From the NCBI RefSeq assembly GCF_012273895.1, contig NC_052112.1, positions 10,888,102-10,952,101 of the forward strand: a stretch of 64,000 nt of DNA. The letters are read 5' to 3'. Shown here one piece after another: positions 1 to 14,000 of the stretch (the first letter of the stretch is position 1; every line of letters begins with the position of its first letter). Position numbers and translations under genes: made by a program. The DNA is from Zerene cesonia. Its lineage: Eukaryota > Arthropoda > Insecta > Lepidoptera > Pieridae. The notes under the pieces are model-generated. The model did no database searches and was not told the DNA's origin. It was given only the letters and a program-made list of their open reading frames with translations.

Positions 1-482
1 TGCTGCGCGCTGGTGTACTCTAGGTTGAAGCAGAAAATTCTCTATAGCTAGTTACTCCCGAGGAACGGTACTAGACGGTGTTGCAAAATTAAAGTGTATT
101 TGTAGAACGAAACTCCCGGATGGAAAGATTAGAGAAAGACAATTAATCACGGCTTTATTAATCAAAACTCTGTCGAGATAGTTCTTAGCTATGTTTTCTG
201 AAAATAGCAGAAATATTGCTATTTGATAATATTCTGACAAGATCATAAGTCTCATATATATGTCAAGGAGGCAGTATTACTGTTAAATAGTGCAATAATG
301 ATTTTGCTTCCTTATATGTAGAGAATTGTAATTATTATTTTCTGTCCTTCAAAAATTAATTAGCTTAGTTGGGATTTCTAACCTCGATTAAAAAGCTCTG
401 CAGGAGCTTGAAATAATAAAAAATTAAATATTTATTATTTTTATTAATTTGCGCAACGTTTTCATTGCCACGGCTCCAGTCA

Positions 483-580
483 ATGAATGAAACATCGTGT
501 GAGAACTAGTATGTCAAAAATTAGATAACATGTGAAGACTGCCAATCTGCAGCTGACCAGCCATTAGGGTCTGCAGAGAA
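483..580 (+). mobile_element. Degenerate SINE fragment
   Basis: Resembles the middle of the SINE at 63367: 'aacatcgtgtgagaac', then 'aacatgtgaagactgccaat' and a decayed 'gaccagccattagggtctg'. Many differences, so an old copy. Confidence 0.5.
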
Positions 581-2234
581 CAAACATGAATTCATCATGA
601 TAACGACATATATAAAAAATAACAACTTAAAAAATATTTGGTGGTCGGACTGCTCTCTCTCTGCTTTGCCTGCTCTGCAATCTGATTCTGGTAAACAACG
701 TATCTTGTTGTTAACAAAATTTGTATAACTTGTTGTCGTTAACAAAATATGCACGTTATGTAAATTGTTAATAGGTTACAGTCACAGTTACAGAAGTCTA
801 TTTTCTTCAAAGCTTAACCGTTGAATGAATATTAAGCTTTCACTCTTTGTTGTTTGCTCTCAAATTTGAGTTGATATAATATACCTAGTTATTATATTGT
901 ATGTAGAACTTAACATAAACGTATTTAAAAAAAAGAAAACTTGCTAGCTGATTAAATTGTTCTAATTTGATGTGTTTTTATGTATTTTATATTAAATTAT
1001 TATATTTTTCTGATACATTTTTTATGAGACGAGTTATTTTCCATTTGAAAACCTTTGATGTATGTTTCATTGAAATAGTGTTTTTTTTGTAATTATATTA
1101 CATTGCTTTTTCTTTTTTAAAATGGTTTATTAACGTGATAGAAATTAAAATATGAGTAAATTAGCAGCACGTCCCTGTCGCCTGAGGCAATTATATAACT
1201 TATAGCATTCAGAAGAATATATATGTCACATAGACCACCATAAAGAACTTTTGAGATCGGTCCAGGTCCACGCGCTAAAACAATAAAAAGACAATCTTTT
1301 CAGCTGTATATTACAGATAGATAACTTAATACTATCGATATAATTAAAAGTAGTTTTAATGTTAAATTGAGTTAAATATTATTTATTGTAGATTAATTTG
1401 TACATCACAACATATTATTTTACTTTATTTAGAAAATTATCGTCCTCGGACTAACTCGTTAACCGATTTGAAATGTATGAATGAATAACATTTAAAAATA
1501 AGTGGGCTCATAACAAAGATATTTTCCCAACACTGTGCCAATTGACCTTTAAAGAGGTCAATACTATAGAATGTTGATGCTTCGCTGACAAGTCCTCCTA
1601 TGGTCCACGAGTATCCATTAAGAAGTCCTCCCGCCGCGGTCGCAAGGCGCAAAGAGCCCACAAAAAGTGTGGAATGCAGTAAGCGAAGCATTAGTACCGG
1701 CGGGATCGCTATCAGCCCTTATCAGCTGGCGCCGGACATCATTCCCTTTTCACAATCATCTGGTTTACATCGATTTTATTTTTAAGACAAAGCGGAGTCG
1801 AATTCGACGACACTTCGTTTTTTTGTATCATTTCGGACCTGAATCATGGTAAGTGCAGCGCGTTTTGAAGTCTCGTCTTGACGTTTGTTTCTGTGTCAAC
1901 TTTTCTGGGATATAGTGTTGTGATCGGATCGGGGATTTCATTATTTTAGCAGGTTCTTTTGTTATTATTCTTATTCGAGGTTTAAATTTAAAATGAAAAA
2001 TGTCAATGTAATGTTTCATTTGAGTGTGTATATTTTAAGTTATATATATAGCATTTTAAGTTAAAGAAGTGTCAAAAATAAATAGCGTTTTCCTTATACA
2101 TTCCAAGTTCCAAGTTGTTCTTAAATGGACAGGACGTTATCTAGCTCGCATGGAGGAGGTATCACGACCCCACAGAAGATCAGCGTGGAATGGTAGCATT
2201 CTACTGTGTTTCGTTGTGAGTGGGGGAGTTAAAG

Positions 2235-2375
2235 ATCTTACATCACCTTTCCCGGTCTCTTCCTTTATTCCCTTCGTCACTTCTTTCCTTATCACTTACC
2301 TCTTTGCAAATTTACATGGGCGGTAGTGATCGCTTACCGCCAGCCACCAGGAGGAATATTCTACTTCCATTATAC
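2235..2375 (+). mobile_element. LINE/SINE 3'-end-like fragment
   Basis: 'acatgggcggtagtgatcgc' and 'ttaccgccagccacc' match the common 3'-end module of Lepidopteran non-LTR elements. A pyrimidine-rich stretch precedes it. Related fragments are at 7448, 22400 and (inverted) 42840. Confidence 0.45.
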
Positions 2376-2510
2376 TAAACTCTAAAGATTGCAATCGACG
2401 ATAAAGAGTGTTGTATGCGTAGTATGGACTGTCCAAAAACATTAAAAATGACTTAGATTTGGATGGAATTTAGCAGTTATTAACAATTAAGAAATTTTGA
2501 ACGTTTAGAA

Positions 2511-2643
2511 AAAAATTGATCGAGGCAGGATTTGAACCCACGTCTTCTTGCCAAACCGTAACAACGCCTAACCTACCTATCTATCTAGGTTCGACAAAAA
2601 GACACGGATTGGAATCCCGCCTCGTGATCAATTTTTTTTTCTA
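2511..2643. repeat. Hairpin element with tRNA-like B-box
   Basis: Arms 'aattgatcgaggcaggattt' and 'cccgcctcgtgatcaatttt' face each other about 90 bases apart with a few mismatches. The left arm holds a reverse B-box (gatttgaaccc). Probably a palindromic arrangement of two SINE 3' parts or a MITE. Confidence 0.5.
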
Positions 2644-3596
2644 TTCTTTCAAGATTATAAACCATTTCAATGGTATAAAACTAAAAAATTAGATATTCAT
2701 AACGTTCATTCGGTAACGTTTTGATATAATTTAATTTCTTAACAAAATGTATTGAATATTCTCGGATTAGAGAAATCTTTAAATGCACAAATGTTATAAC
2801 AGTCCACATTTCAAGAGTCTATTAAGTAAGTTACACGAGTTTTTCCATCTTACATCTTGGTTTATACCAGTATACCTATCTATCTAACAATTGCATACCA
2901 CAATTTAAACAGATCCCGTGCTAATACTAATTAGATTATCGCAATAATGATGATCGATGTTTAGAATTTATGGCGCCCATATCTCTAATAGTTAATTATA
3001 AAACATTCTAATTAGCAATTATAGATTATAGACTTAATACTCGATTATTTTTGTAGCAGCCATTTAGTTTATTGAACCATATTATTTAACACATGTTATG
3101 AAATGGAAATAATTACGAAACATTACTAGTGATAACGACTCTTACTTCATAACTTTAAATACGTAAGCGTAGTTGATGTCTTTTTCATATTAAGTTAAAT
3201 GACTGTAGAAGGATAATGCTACTGTTTGTCGCGAAAATGAAATTAGTATTGGAAAAGAAATGTGGTTAGGATAATATTATCTTGATAATATGCTGGTATC
3301 GGTTATCGGCAATAATTTTAAGTACATATTTCTAAATCATAAATGTTTAAACAACATATTCTGAGGAAATATTCATATGTAAGCTTGTATTATTATTAGA
3401 AGGCCTTGGGCGCTGACTGTGGTGTATTAGGAGCTGAAAATATATTAAATTTATTGTGGTTGGAGGGCAAATAAAGTACCAACGAACGAAAAAGGAAGAT
3501 ACAAACCCGATCCCTCTTTGAAGTCGGATAACTGCAAAATATTTGAAACAGTCCTTAGGTAATAAAAAGCATTAAGTAAAACCTGTATATATACTG

Positions 3597-3757
3597 CTAT
3601 ACTAATATTATAAAGCTGAAGAGTTTGTTTGTTTGAACGCACTAATCCCAGGAACTACGGGTCCAATTTGAATAATTCTTTCAGTGTTAGATAGCCCATT
3701 TATTGAGGTTAGCTATAAGCTATATATGTACCACGGGGAAGCCGGGGCGGACCGCAA
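3597..3757 (+). mobile_element. Helitron-like short element, family A (copy 1)
   Basis: Begins ctatactaatattataaag, contains 'gaacgcactaatc' and 'attctttcagtgttagatag', and ends near 'gccggggcggac'. The same element occurs at 59741-59912, where the expected CTAGT end is intact; here the 3' end is decayed. It matches the structure of non-autonomous Lepidopteran Helitrons. Confidence 0.7.
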
Positions 3758-3978
3758 GTTATAAATATAATATAACAAAACGATTTTTAAGCTTTTAGCT
3801 ATTTTGCTTTTCTTTTAACGAGCGAGGTCGTGCTGGCTCCGCCCGTACACCGCCCGTACACCGTGTACATGGTTTGTTTTTTTGGTTTGTTACCTTAGAA
3901 TGCGAACTTTTGATTTTGTCGCAACCTGATGAAAGGCAAAGAGAGAAACAAACAAATACGATTTCGCATTTATAATAT

Positions 3979-4195
3979 AACTAGACGCTCGTCCCGGCTC
4001 CGCCCGGATATCGAAATTTCTGATTTATCGCAAGGGAGCATTTAATCGGAATTAAAAGTATCCTCACCCACCAGCTTCACCCAAGTCAGCTTATACCCTG
4101 TCTGTATAAAAAAATTCATCAAAATCCGTTCAGCGTGATTGACAGACCAACATCCTAACAAACAAACTTTCACATTTACAATATTACTGTGATAG
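3979..4195 (-). mobile_element. Helitron-like element, minus orientation
   Basis: Starts ACTAGACGCTCGTCCCGGCT with 'ccgcccggat' next. It has the internal 'ttcatcaaaatccgttcagc' and ends 'cacatttacaatattactg'. The general plan is that of the inverted family C elements. Confidence 0.55.
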
Positions 4196-4231
4196 TGTGA
4201 GTAGTCGGTAAAGCCTATAGGCTTATTTTTA

Positions 4232-4277
4232 CATTAATTGGTTTACCATATACATTGTTATGGTAAACCAATTAATG
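4232..4277. repeat. Perfect 19-bp-stem hairpin
   Basis: Arms 4232-4250 and 4259-4277 are perfect reverse complements with an 8-base loop (tacattgt). Confidence 0.8.
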
Positions 4278-4335
4278 ATCACAACGCGTCATGGCTTTTT
4301 CTTCGTTGCCACAACACGCCGTGGTCCGAATACAT

Positions 4336-4516
4336 CTTAATATATATAAATCTCGTGTCACAATGTTTGTCCTCAATGGACTCCTAAACCACTAAACCGA
4401 TTATAATAAAATTCGCACACCATGTGCAGTTCGATCCAACTTGAGAGATAGGATAGTTTAAATAATTTTAATTACGATAAATGACAACCCGGGCGGAGCC
4501 GGGGTGTGCAGCTAGT
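4336..4516 (+). mobile_element. Helitron-like short element, family B (copy 1)
   Basis: Starts cttaatatatataaatctcg, contains 'ggactcctaaaccactaaac' and 'cacaccatgtgcag', and ends 'ggagccggggtgtgcagCTAGT'. An inverted copy lies at 54278-54440. Confidence 0.7.
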
Positions 4517-5399
4517 ATAGTCTTTATATGATAACTATAACGCGGCGTGAGTGGTTTCATTGCCATATCAACTTGAACTACGATTGACCACACCGCGTTA
4601 TATCTAATTTTTCGTAACATATTAAAGCGTAACATATTTATATATTATGTATTTATGTGTTTTAATTAAGTTACATAATTATGATATTTTAAGTCTGTTC
4701 ATTTTCCCATTTATTGGACACGGTTTTATCTTCATAATACTTAATTGAATTGTAAACTTATAATGTGATTTAAGATAAGAGTTTTAGACAGTATATAATT
4801 AAATTTGTAGATACATATTTTTTGATCCGACTGCAACAGAAGGAAGGTAACGTTTTTAATGTACCTATGTATGTATGTCCATTTCTTTTGCACACCCTAC
4901 AGATCAAACCGCTGGACGGATTTTGTACTTGATACTTCGTACTGCGGTAGGGGCATAGACTATATACATAAACAAAATGGCGCCCGCAAATTAAAAATAG
5001 CGGTGCGTTTTTTTTTACCAGCCGTAGACTCACACATTTTTTTATATCTCAGTTCTTGTCAGGTTTTATTTATACTTTATGTATAGTTGGGTCGATGTGT
5101 GCATTTTATATTGTTAGTTTTACATTGTACGTGAGTAACTTGGTCATATTCCAAAAGTTTATATTCAGGCAACAAAACAAACTCGACTGAGTGGGAGTGG
5201 GAGTGAAAACGTAATAAAAAAAAGTTGGAATCTATTGAACGAATGTCGCAACCACAAAAGCCTCATCGAAATCCAATATTTTGTCTAAGCATAGTAACGG
5301 CTTGCTTTAATAAATCGAAGCTGCGATAAGTGCGGCTGCTTTGTACCTATTCTATTATTTCGAGATAAAAAAGGAATAAAGCGAACTAAACGCAGGAAT

Positions 5400-5860
5400 G
5401 TCGTAGAGTTCGTTTTAGGCAGGCGCCGGCGCCGGCCGCATTAGTGGCGCGCCCGCGACAACGCTTGCACATTAGCCCTGCGCGTGCGCGGCGCCCGGGC
5501 CGCGAGCCCCAACCGCCGCCGATGCACGACACAAACTAAACTTTCAGCAATCGACATAGCGTTCACTTTCCAATGGACAGTCAGACAGATTTAGGTCAGT
5601 CCGCTCCGTACGGCACGCAGTGCAGCTCTATGTGGAGAGTCGTAACTGCGATGGCGATCAGACAGATTTAATCGCTACCCGTATCGATATTGAATCGGTT
5701 TTCCCGTACGCTTATCTCGGCGTTGCGTGCGACCGCCGCGCCGCTCTCCCGCCCACTTATCGCAAGGACAATTTAGTCGATACGTGTGTAAGTATAATAT
5801 ATCAATGCGAGCTAATGAACGTCCGAGTCGGCTCCTACCATCTGCTTATCACTGGGACCC
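5400..5860. promoter_or_regulatory. GC-rich island with GATA motifs
   Basis: A sharp rise in GC and CpG at 5415-5525 (gcgcccgggccgcg) is followed by three TTATC motifs near 5711, 5757 and 5843. No exon with splice sites was found. It could be a distal regulatory element or a promoter of an unannotated transcript. Confidence 0.22.
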
Positions 5861-5995
5861 TTCCAACGTTAAGTGTCTGCATTTTTAGGACAAATAATCA
5901 GATCATTTGATCATCGAGGTTATAAAATTATTAATTTAACGTTAATCATTATGTTAACCGCTATCGCGACCATCGGGACGCTCTTCATTTATTTA

Positions 5996-6072
5996 AACAT
6001 TCTCAAAAAACAACATTTCTCAATATTTTCGATACAGCTTTCCAACAATAATTTATACTATTACAATATGCA
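5996..6072 (+). repeat. 77-bp sequence repeated exactly on both sides of a gap
   Basis: Bases 5996-6072 are identical to 7073-7149, which lie directly across the 1000-N gap. Most likely overlapping contig ends that were not merged. Confidence 0.9.
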
Positions 6073-7072
6073 NNNNNNNNNNNNNNNNNNNNNNNNNNNN
6101 NNNNNNNNNNNNNNNNNNNNNNNNNNNNNNNNNNNNNNNNNNNNNNNNNNNNNNNNNNNNNNNNNNNNNNNNNNNNNNNNNNNNNNNNNNNNNNNNNNNN
6201 NNNNNNNNNNNNNNNNNNNNNNNNNNNNNNNNNNNNNNNNNNNNNNNNNNNNNNNNNNNNNNNNNNNNNNNNNNNNNNNNNNNNNNNNNNNNNNNNNNNN
6301 NNNNNNNNNNNNNNNNNNNNNNNNNNNNNNNNNNNNNNNNNNNNNNNNNNNNNNNNNNNNNNNNNNNNNNNNNNNNNNNNNNNNNNNNNNNNNNNNNNNN
6401 NNNNNNNNNNNNNNNNNNNNNNNNNNNNNNNNNNNNNNNNNNNNNNNNNNNNNNNNNNNNNNNNNNNNNNNNNNNNNNNNNNNNNNNNNNNNNNNNNNNN
6501 NNNNNNNNNNNNNNNNNNNNNNNNNNNNNNNNNNNNNNNNNNNNNNNNNNNNNNNNNNNNNNNNNNNNNNNNNNNNNNNNNNNNNNNNNNNNNNNNNNNN
6601 NNNNNNNNNNNNNNNNNNNNNNNNNNNNNNNNNNNNNNNNNNNNNNNNNNNNNNNNNNNNNNNNNNNNNNNNNNNNNNNNNNNNNNNNNNNNNNNNNNNN
6701 NNNNNNNNNNNNNNNNNNNNNNNNNNNNNNNNNNNNNNNNNNNNNNNNNNNNNNNNNNNNNNNNNNNNNNNNNNNNNNNNNNNNNNNNNNNNNNNNNNNN
6801 NNNNNNNNNNNNNNNNNNNNNNNNNNNNNNNNNNNNNNNNNNNNNNNNNNNNNNNNNNNNNNNNNNNNNNNNNNNNNNNNNNNNNNNNNNNNNNNNNNNN
6901 NNNNNNNNNNNNNNNNNNNNNNNNNNNNNNNNNNNNNNNNNNNNNNNNNNNNNNNNNNNNNNNNNNNNNNNNNNNNNNNNNNNNNNNNNNNNNNNNNNNN
7001 NNNNNNNNNNNNNNNNNNNNNNNNNNNNNNNNNNNNNNNNNNNNNNNNNNNNNNNNNNNNNNNNNNNNNNNN
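6073..7072. other. Assembly gap (1000 N), probably false
   Basis: Flanked by an exact 77-bp duplicate, so the true distance may be zero or negative. Confidence 0.95.
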
Positions 7073-10000
7073 AACATTCTCAAAAAACAACATTTCTCAA
7101 TATTTTCGATACAGCTTTCCAACAATAATTTATACTATTACAATATGCAGTGGTATTTCTTACCGAGTACGTCTATTGATTGATTAATTTATGTATATGG
7201 TAGATTCCCGTCAAAGATGAATCTATTTTACTTAACATAGTAGATATAGATTATAGAGTCTATATAGAATTTAACACATATATAGTTTCACAAATATTAT
7301 TTCAAGACGTCAACAGAAAGACAAACGGGAAAATATAAATTTAGACGATAAAATCTGTTTTAAGTAATATACCTATTTATTAGTTACAACATTTAAAGAT
7401 ATTACCAGTTCACATTATGAAGAGCTGAAACTATTCTTGATCAAAACTTATGAATTCCATGGGCGATGGTGATGGATATCAGGGAAATCACCAGCTCGAT
7501 TGCTCGCTCTTACAAAAAAATCGTGAAGCGTGCTACAAGTAGCCATAGCCTACAGGCACTATAATGAACACAGTAAATCACGGCAAGTGCAGGCCCGTCG
7601 CTGCGTGAGTGAGCTTAACATTTCAAAAATACTAATTTATATTTATAGGTATTTTTTATCAAATGCATTGTCAAATTCTCCGTTTCTTTTTAATTTTCAG
7701 CTTATATGCAAAGTCACGGCGCAGGGCAGCGGGAAAGCTTGCCATTTGTTTGAGGGCTACATAATCCCCGCGCAGATTGCGTATCGCGAATTAGCGCTTT
7801 GGAAATGGTATTTAGATATTCCCGCCGTTTCGTATTAAGCGACTCGTGTTACCTATTACTTATCATTTACATTTTTATGAAGCCTTTATCCGGTTGCCTA
7901 AGCCTGACAAATTGAACATTTTAAAAATCTCGGTAGGCACTGTACCTATTTTTAAGAAAGAGAGAAGGAGCAAAGGTCTATTTTATAAATTTAGTATATA
8001 TCTTAAAATTATTAAAACGTTAACAGTAACAGAATTAATTTATTGAATTCTAGAAAAACATTACTGTATGTTTACTGTATGTTTTCATGTGTCTATATAG
8101 CCGACTCTTTTTGATTCTTAAAACGGACAAATTTAACTCAAACTTTGAATACTTATCACGGATCGGTACAATAATTTCATGAGTTAGAGATTTGATTATC
8201 CTGATTAGCATCAAGAGGATTATCTAAACTCCTTACACTCATTCTGAAAAATTTAGTCGAATCCATTGTTTAATGTTGTAGGAAATTATTTTAATAATTA
8301 TTGTTTATGTATAAATAAATATGTAATACAGAAATAATTAATTTAAATGTGTAACCTTCAGAGATATATTGTGTTTTGTTAAATAGTAAATTCGATAAAT
8401 CACAATATGTCTATCTAAGTAGGTTATAGGTATGCAATATGAAACATAAGGTAGAATAGTTACTGTATATGGATCACTCGTTTATTTTACAATCTTCTTC
8501 GAAACAAGTCGAGTTTTTTCCAAGTTTTAAAACTATTTTACATACACAATATACAGCCCACAGCAGATATAAAATGTTATTATGGTAGTTAGAGAATTTT
8601 AATTCACTAAACACAATGACTCATTACTTTGTATACTTATTGATTATAATGCCAGTATTTAGTTTTGATTAAAGTAGTTTTTGATTTCTTATAAGTGGAA
8701 TGACTGCCAATTTACAGCACAATATAAATATGATCAAAGCAATAAAATCTTTTAGGAGTTCAGATGTACTGATTCAAAAGGCACACTAAGGCGTACATGT
8801 TTATAGCGCTCGGCGCATGCGTCCGGCAATATCTACCTGATTCCACACTGGCGTTACACATTAGGAACAGCCTATTATGTAGGTTAGCTAATCCCTACAA
8901 TCTTACTTTAGATTAAATGCAATGAAAGCAGATGTAAGGACGTAGGTAGGTAAAAGCAACTTATTATTGTGGTATCATTTTATGTTTTTGTACATATTTT
9001 CTTTTTTATACCATATGTGCATTATACTTTAAACTAAACTAAACTAACATTATTATTACAAGACCAGTCTAAGACAGTTTATTTCCATTTTAAGAAAAGT
9101 TAAGTTTTTCACTCCACGAGAACCCTGATACGTGTATCTTTGTTATGTTAGCGTTTCTTTCGATTTCCATCCTCATTATATCTCCCTCCGGGAATGACAT
9201 CCAACTACAGGTCTTAAAATATGTTGTTAAAGAAACTCTATAAACTATTAATACTTCGGTAATATGATGTGATTAAATAGTTAAAGACGATAATATTTTA
9301 TGATGTTTTTATTAGATTATAACTATAATTCTATGCGATATTCAAACTGAGTATTTAATATTATCTTGACTCTTGTGGGACGTTCAGAGGAAACTGTAAT
9401 TTCGTCCGATCAACGTAAATATCAATAAATTTAATTGCGTCTTTATGGGAAATAAATGTTATCAAACAAATTAAAAGGTTTTTCGTAATAAACGTTCCGT
9501 ATTTAGGTTTGAGATCAGAGACATTCATCAAAATGATTTAACTCACGCCTCAGAAGATTACATGCCTGTAAAGGTGCGACTCCACTGAAACCTTGCTGCA
9601 ACACTTCTGCACAAACGGACTCATATAGCTCCATATTATATCAGTGTTAGATACAATCTTTAAAAAAATGTGCAAGTTAAACATGATTTTGAAATGCTGA
9701 AAGAAATAAGCTTAGCGGTTTCGCGTTTCGCTAATGGCGAAGTCCTGACATGTCTTCGTGGAACTAAATAAGTTTATTTGAAAGTTTAAATATTGAAGTC
9801 ATTTTGTTACCAGTTCTTTGATTGATGATGATATATATATATAAAATAATGAAGCAGTTCTTATATTAGGGGAAAATTATTATTTTAGAAGTAGGAATGT
9901 CAAAAAACTCTTCATAACCTACTTGCAGTAACCTGAGGGCGAATCATACAGATCAATTTATGAATATCTCCAGAATATTCATGGTATTACCTCGTTATTG

Positions 10001-10833
10001 TAGAGCGCCTCAAGTGTGTCTCTTATTGCATTTATATATTAATTTAATGAAATGATTCTTCTCAATTAGATATGGATTTTATACTAAAAAAATATGAAAA
10101 CTGTGTATGCGTATGTGTAGCACCTCAGTGCTGGAATGATGCAGGTATTCACATAACTTTATTGATACAAAATGTAAAATTATGCTCAAATGTTAAATGC
10201 GGCAAGCCACGGAACCGATAATCAGCGATATGATGTTTGTCCGCAACTGAAAGCGGCGCGACGGATAACAATAACTGAATATTAATCGATAGCGAATATG
10301 ACTTACATATAGACATGTTATGCCCAGCCAATATGCATTTATTGGGTGGACATGTTCAAAGTAAGTAAGCACGGTCCAACAGTATCGAACTTTCAATGCT
10401 TTATAGTGTTAAAGATGTTTTCGCTTAGAAAAATAAATACGATATTTCTTTTATTGACAATCTTTACACTGATAATAAAATATAATGTTTAGGATAAACA
10501 TACACATTTCCTTTATGTATGATCAAGACAGGGAAACTAAACTAAGCTTTTAAAGACGTATATAGGTATCTACGTATTGAACAAAAAAAAAAACCTAATT
10601 CAATGGGTTTTACAGCACAAAGGGCTTTTATGCAGCGCTTACTGGATATAATGTATAGAATATTCCAAAGACACGTTGCAGTTCGTAAGCGCTTGTTTGA
10701 TGTAAAAAATAAATAAATAAACAAGAATTCATTCAGTGGTTATTCCATTAACCTTACGATGAAAATATGATGATAATTTTAATGTTAGTTTTAAATTTAT
10801 TTGTTTCTAAAATTTTTTTACATGATATAAATA

Positions 10834-10912
10834 CATATATTGAACCCCACACTAGGATCCCCTGTGTTGTGAGGCTCAATCTCTTTCATCGTATTACATA
10901 AAAAAAGAAATA
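10834..10912 (+). repeat. Two-copy dispersed repeat with GT tail (copy 1)
   Basis: Core 'ttgaaccccacactaggatc' and 'ctcaatctctttcatcgtat' then an A-run and a GT microsatellite. The same core is at 62844-62918, with two substitutions in the core, same orientation, also followed by TG repeats. Probably a retroelement 3' end. Confidence 0.7.
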
Positions 10913-10936
10913 TTTAATTTTTACATGCCATTTTGA

Positions 10937-11006
10937 GTATTGAGTGTGAGTGTATGTGTGTATGTGTGCGTGTGTGAGTGTGTGTGTGTATGTGTATGTG
11001 TATGTA
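10937..11006 (+). repeat. (GT)n-rich microsatellite
   Basis: Imperfect GTGT/GTAT repeat directly downstream of the repeat copy at 10834. Confidence 0.85.
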
Positions 11007-14000
11007 ATTAACCTAATGATATAATATTATGTACACGTAACAATAGGCAACGTTACGGGGACATCATTTTTAATATCTTACTTTCGTAAAAAGCTTTACC
11101 AGCAATACTATATCATTCAATATAATAATATATTAGAATCCATCAAAGTACCTACATACCAGCTCTTAAACAGAGCTATAATCTATAGGTACATATAAGA
11201 ATTATAAACCTACCCCAATTATATATTTCCCTAACTTCCTCGGCTGGTAACTAGGGTTTTGACAATCAGTTAGTATCTCTACCTACAATATTTACTTATA
11301 AATTTTGGACATTCAAGAATTTAAACAGAATGCGCCCCTTACAAAGCTCGTGCTGTTAGTAGATTTTATTATATTTGTCTGGCTGTATTTGAATTCCATA
11401 GCCTTCTACAACCTATCCATCAGATTTAACGTGATATCCCGGTGATATCGCCGACAGGCCTGCAACTGGCAATACCCAGGGCGATAACGGTGGGCCACTC
11501 CCAAAGGCACTGAAGTTATGCGATTGGTTTGATTTCGATCGACTCAAATATTCTAATGAATCTATCTTAAATTCAGTTATTTTATTTGTACTGCATTCAG
11601 ACTAGATAAATGGAACAATAACTGGTATAATTAATTGAACTTGTATATTCGGTAAGTAGGAAGTTCAATCCACATATAATAATGTTGTATATTTTCATAT
11701 TTACATAAAAATCGTACTTTAAAATCTATCGAATTCAAATACTTGTCTATTTTGAATACTTGAATGAATTGCTCCTGCAATAAAACTATTTAAAAGTAAT
11801 ATCATCATAACAATTTATGATGATATTAGTTTTTAGAGTTATTTCCATTTTCGAGAAGTTTCGTGATAATATCATGAACTCCTTTCTTCAGTGTATCCAC
11901 ATTTTAAAGTATAAAAATACAATGTGGAATTTTAATAAAACGATGAGAATAACTTTACGCATCATTAGCGCCATCTATTGAAAACTGTATGAAACTCTGC
12001 AATAATTCTGTCCAAGTGCCTTAGCAGTTAAATTATCATTTTATGCTCTTGAAGTTGTAAACGAGGTCATTAATCATAATTTTTTTTTCAAATGTCACTT
12101 AAAATTTGGTAACTTTATTAGAATGACCCTTTCGCTATTTCTTACAGCGCCATCTATAACTGATTTTCGTTAATAATTTTTGATTACATATGTAACTCAT
12201 AGATGTCGCTACAATGTCGTATGATGAAAAAAATTTTATATCCATCTAAAAAAAATATATATAATTTAGCAGTTGTTTATCTCGTATCTACACAGATCTC
12301 TTTTGTTTTTTTTTTTTTTAATTTTATAAAAATTGCTCTTATAATCAGAGCTGAAACAAATTCAATAAATCAATAATCACTAAAATTCGTTCAGCAGTTT
12401 TTGAATTATACCTATGTGGTGGTGAATTACATCTAGCAAAAAATTTCTTTATTAACCTACTTTTTACGTTATTCGTTTACTCTACTCTGTCCTGGCCTAT
12501 TAATAGGGCTATGAAGGCGAATTGATTTGAAGTTAAAAATGGTTTATTTAAATAGAACATAATTATTAATTATAAATAATATTATGAGGAAGATAATTTT
12601 CCGACTTTTACTTAAAAATTCTTTAAAAGATTTGTTATATTCATTATGTGTTAGTTTTTACTGATACCGTAAGTATAATATAATAAACAATATAATATAT
12701 TATAGTTTTAGTGGAGACGCACCTAAACGGCTTCCATTTTTGAGTGAAGTGAGTTTTTCATTCCAATGTTCCCGTGAGAATTTGTCCCAAGTAGCCTAAG
12801 TTATTCTTTACTACATCAGCTATTTGCCACTGAAAGTTAAGTCAAAATCCGGTCCCATCAGGTCCACTCGTTCCAGACATTAGCCAGAACAAAAAGACAT
12901 TTAGACGGATAGACATAAATTCCAAAAAAATGTGTTTTGGCGTATGTATTTTTGGTACCGGCCAAATTTGATTTGAAAAAAAAAAAATTATGAACCGTTT
13001 CCGTAACCGATGTGCAAAAATGTATTTATATAACTAATTTAACTACCTCATGTTTATTTGTTGTACAGTTTTGTTTCTACCACGGATATCTACAATTTAT
13101 TTGTATCTGTGTTTTTTACTATTAAGTACATCTCTTCTATTTAACAATACAGAACAGTGTCCTATTTTTTTTTTAATATTAGTCATACAACATTGTGTCA
13201 TTTAAATACTCAATACTGCTCATCGTAATTAAATATCAAGTAAAACAAATATGTATGGCAAGAGATTTATTATATAAAAAAACTTCAATAACGAAATATA
13301 ACTATGTTTAAAAATAATTTACAATTTATTTAACATAAATAAATGCATGTACAATATTAATTTTCACTCACACGACGCTATCGTTACCCACTACTAGAAT
13401 TATAATAAATTCGTAACAAGTCCATATTCATAATATATTATTTTACATATCAAATCTATTATTTATAATTTATATTATAATTTCTGGATAATCCAAAACT
13501 CAATGAATTTAAGAATTTCTATAATAAATTATTCATTTTTGAATTCTACGTATATCAACGCAAAGTACCTATAAAACATTATCTTAACTTTGTTCTTATG
13601 GCTAACTTATCTACAACGATGTACAATTATAATTATTATATTGGACATGGGGCGGACTGGCCTTGTCTTGTTTTATTCATCTGTTCCCCTAAAACAATTC
13701 AAAAATTACATTTTGTATCGTATTCTTGTAAAGATAGTTTCTGTGGACACATCGGCGATAATAAATATAAAACTCTATTAAACAGTGTAATAATACTACT
13801 TAATTAATATCTACATTTGCTAATGTGGTAATCCACAGTCGTTGTGTTCGTACTTCGTACGTAGGTACGGTCTTAATTTGGTGTAGGATGTTATCTTTGG
13901 CTTTTGGGATTAAGATAGCGATGTATTTACATTATAAAATTACAAATTGCACTGATATAGTGACATTATTTACATCGTAGTTACTTAAATATTTGGTTTC

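Noticed and set aside
2520..2545. tRNA gene suggested by a reverse B-box (gatttgaaccc)
   Set aside because: No A-box or cloverleaf at the right distance; the site is part of a hairpin repeat.
5873..7183. 436-codon open frame across a gap
   Set aside because: Almost entirely N; the flanks are an exact duplicate, so the frame is an artefact. The same holds for the frames crossing the other 1000-N gaps that are not joined to splice-supported exons.
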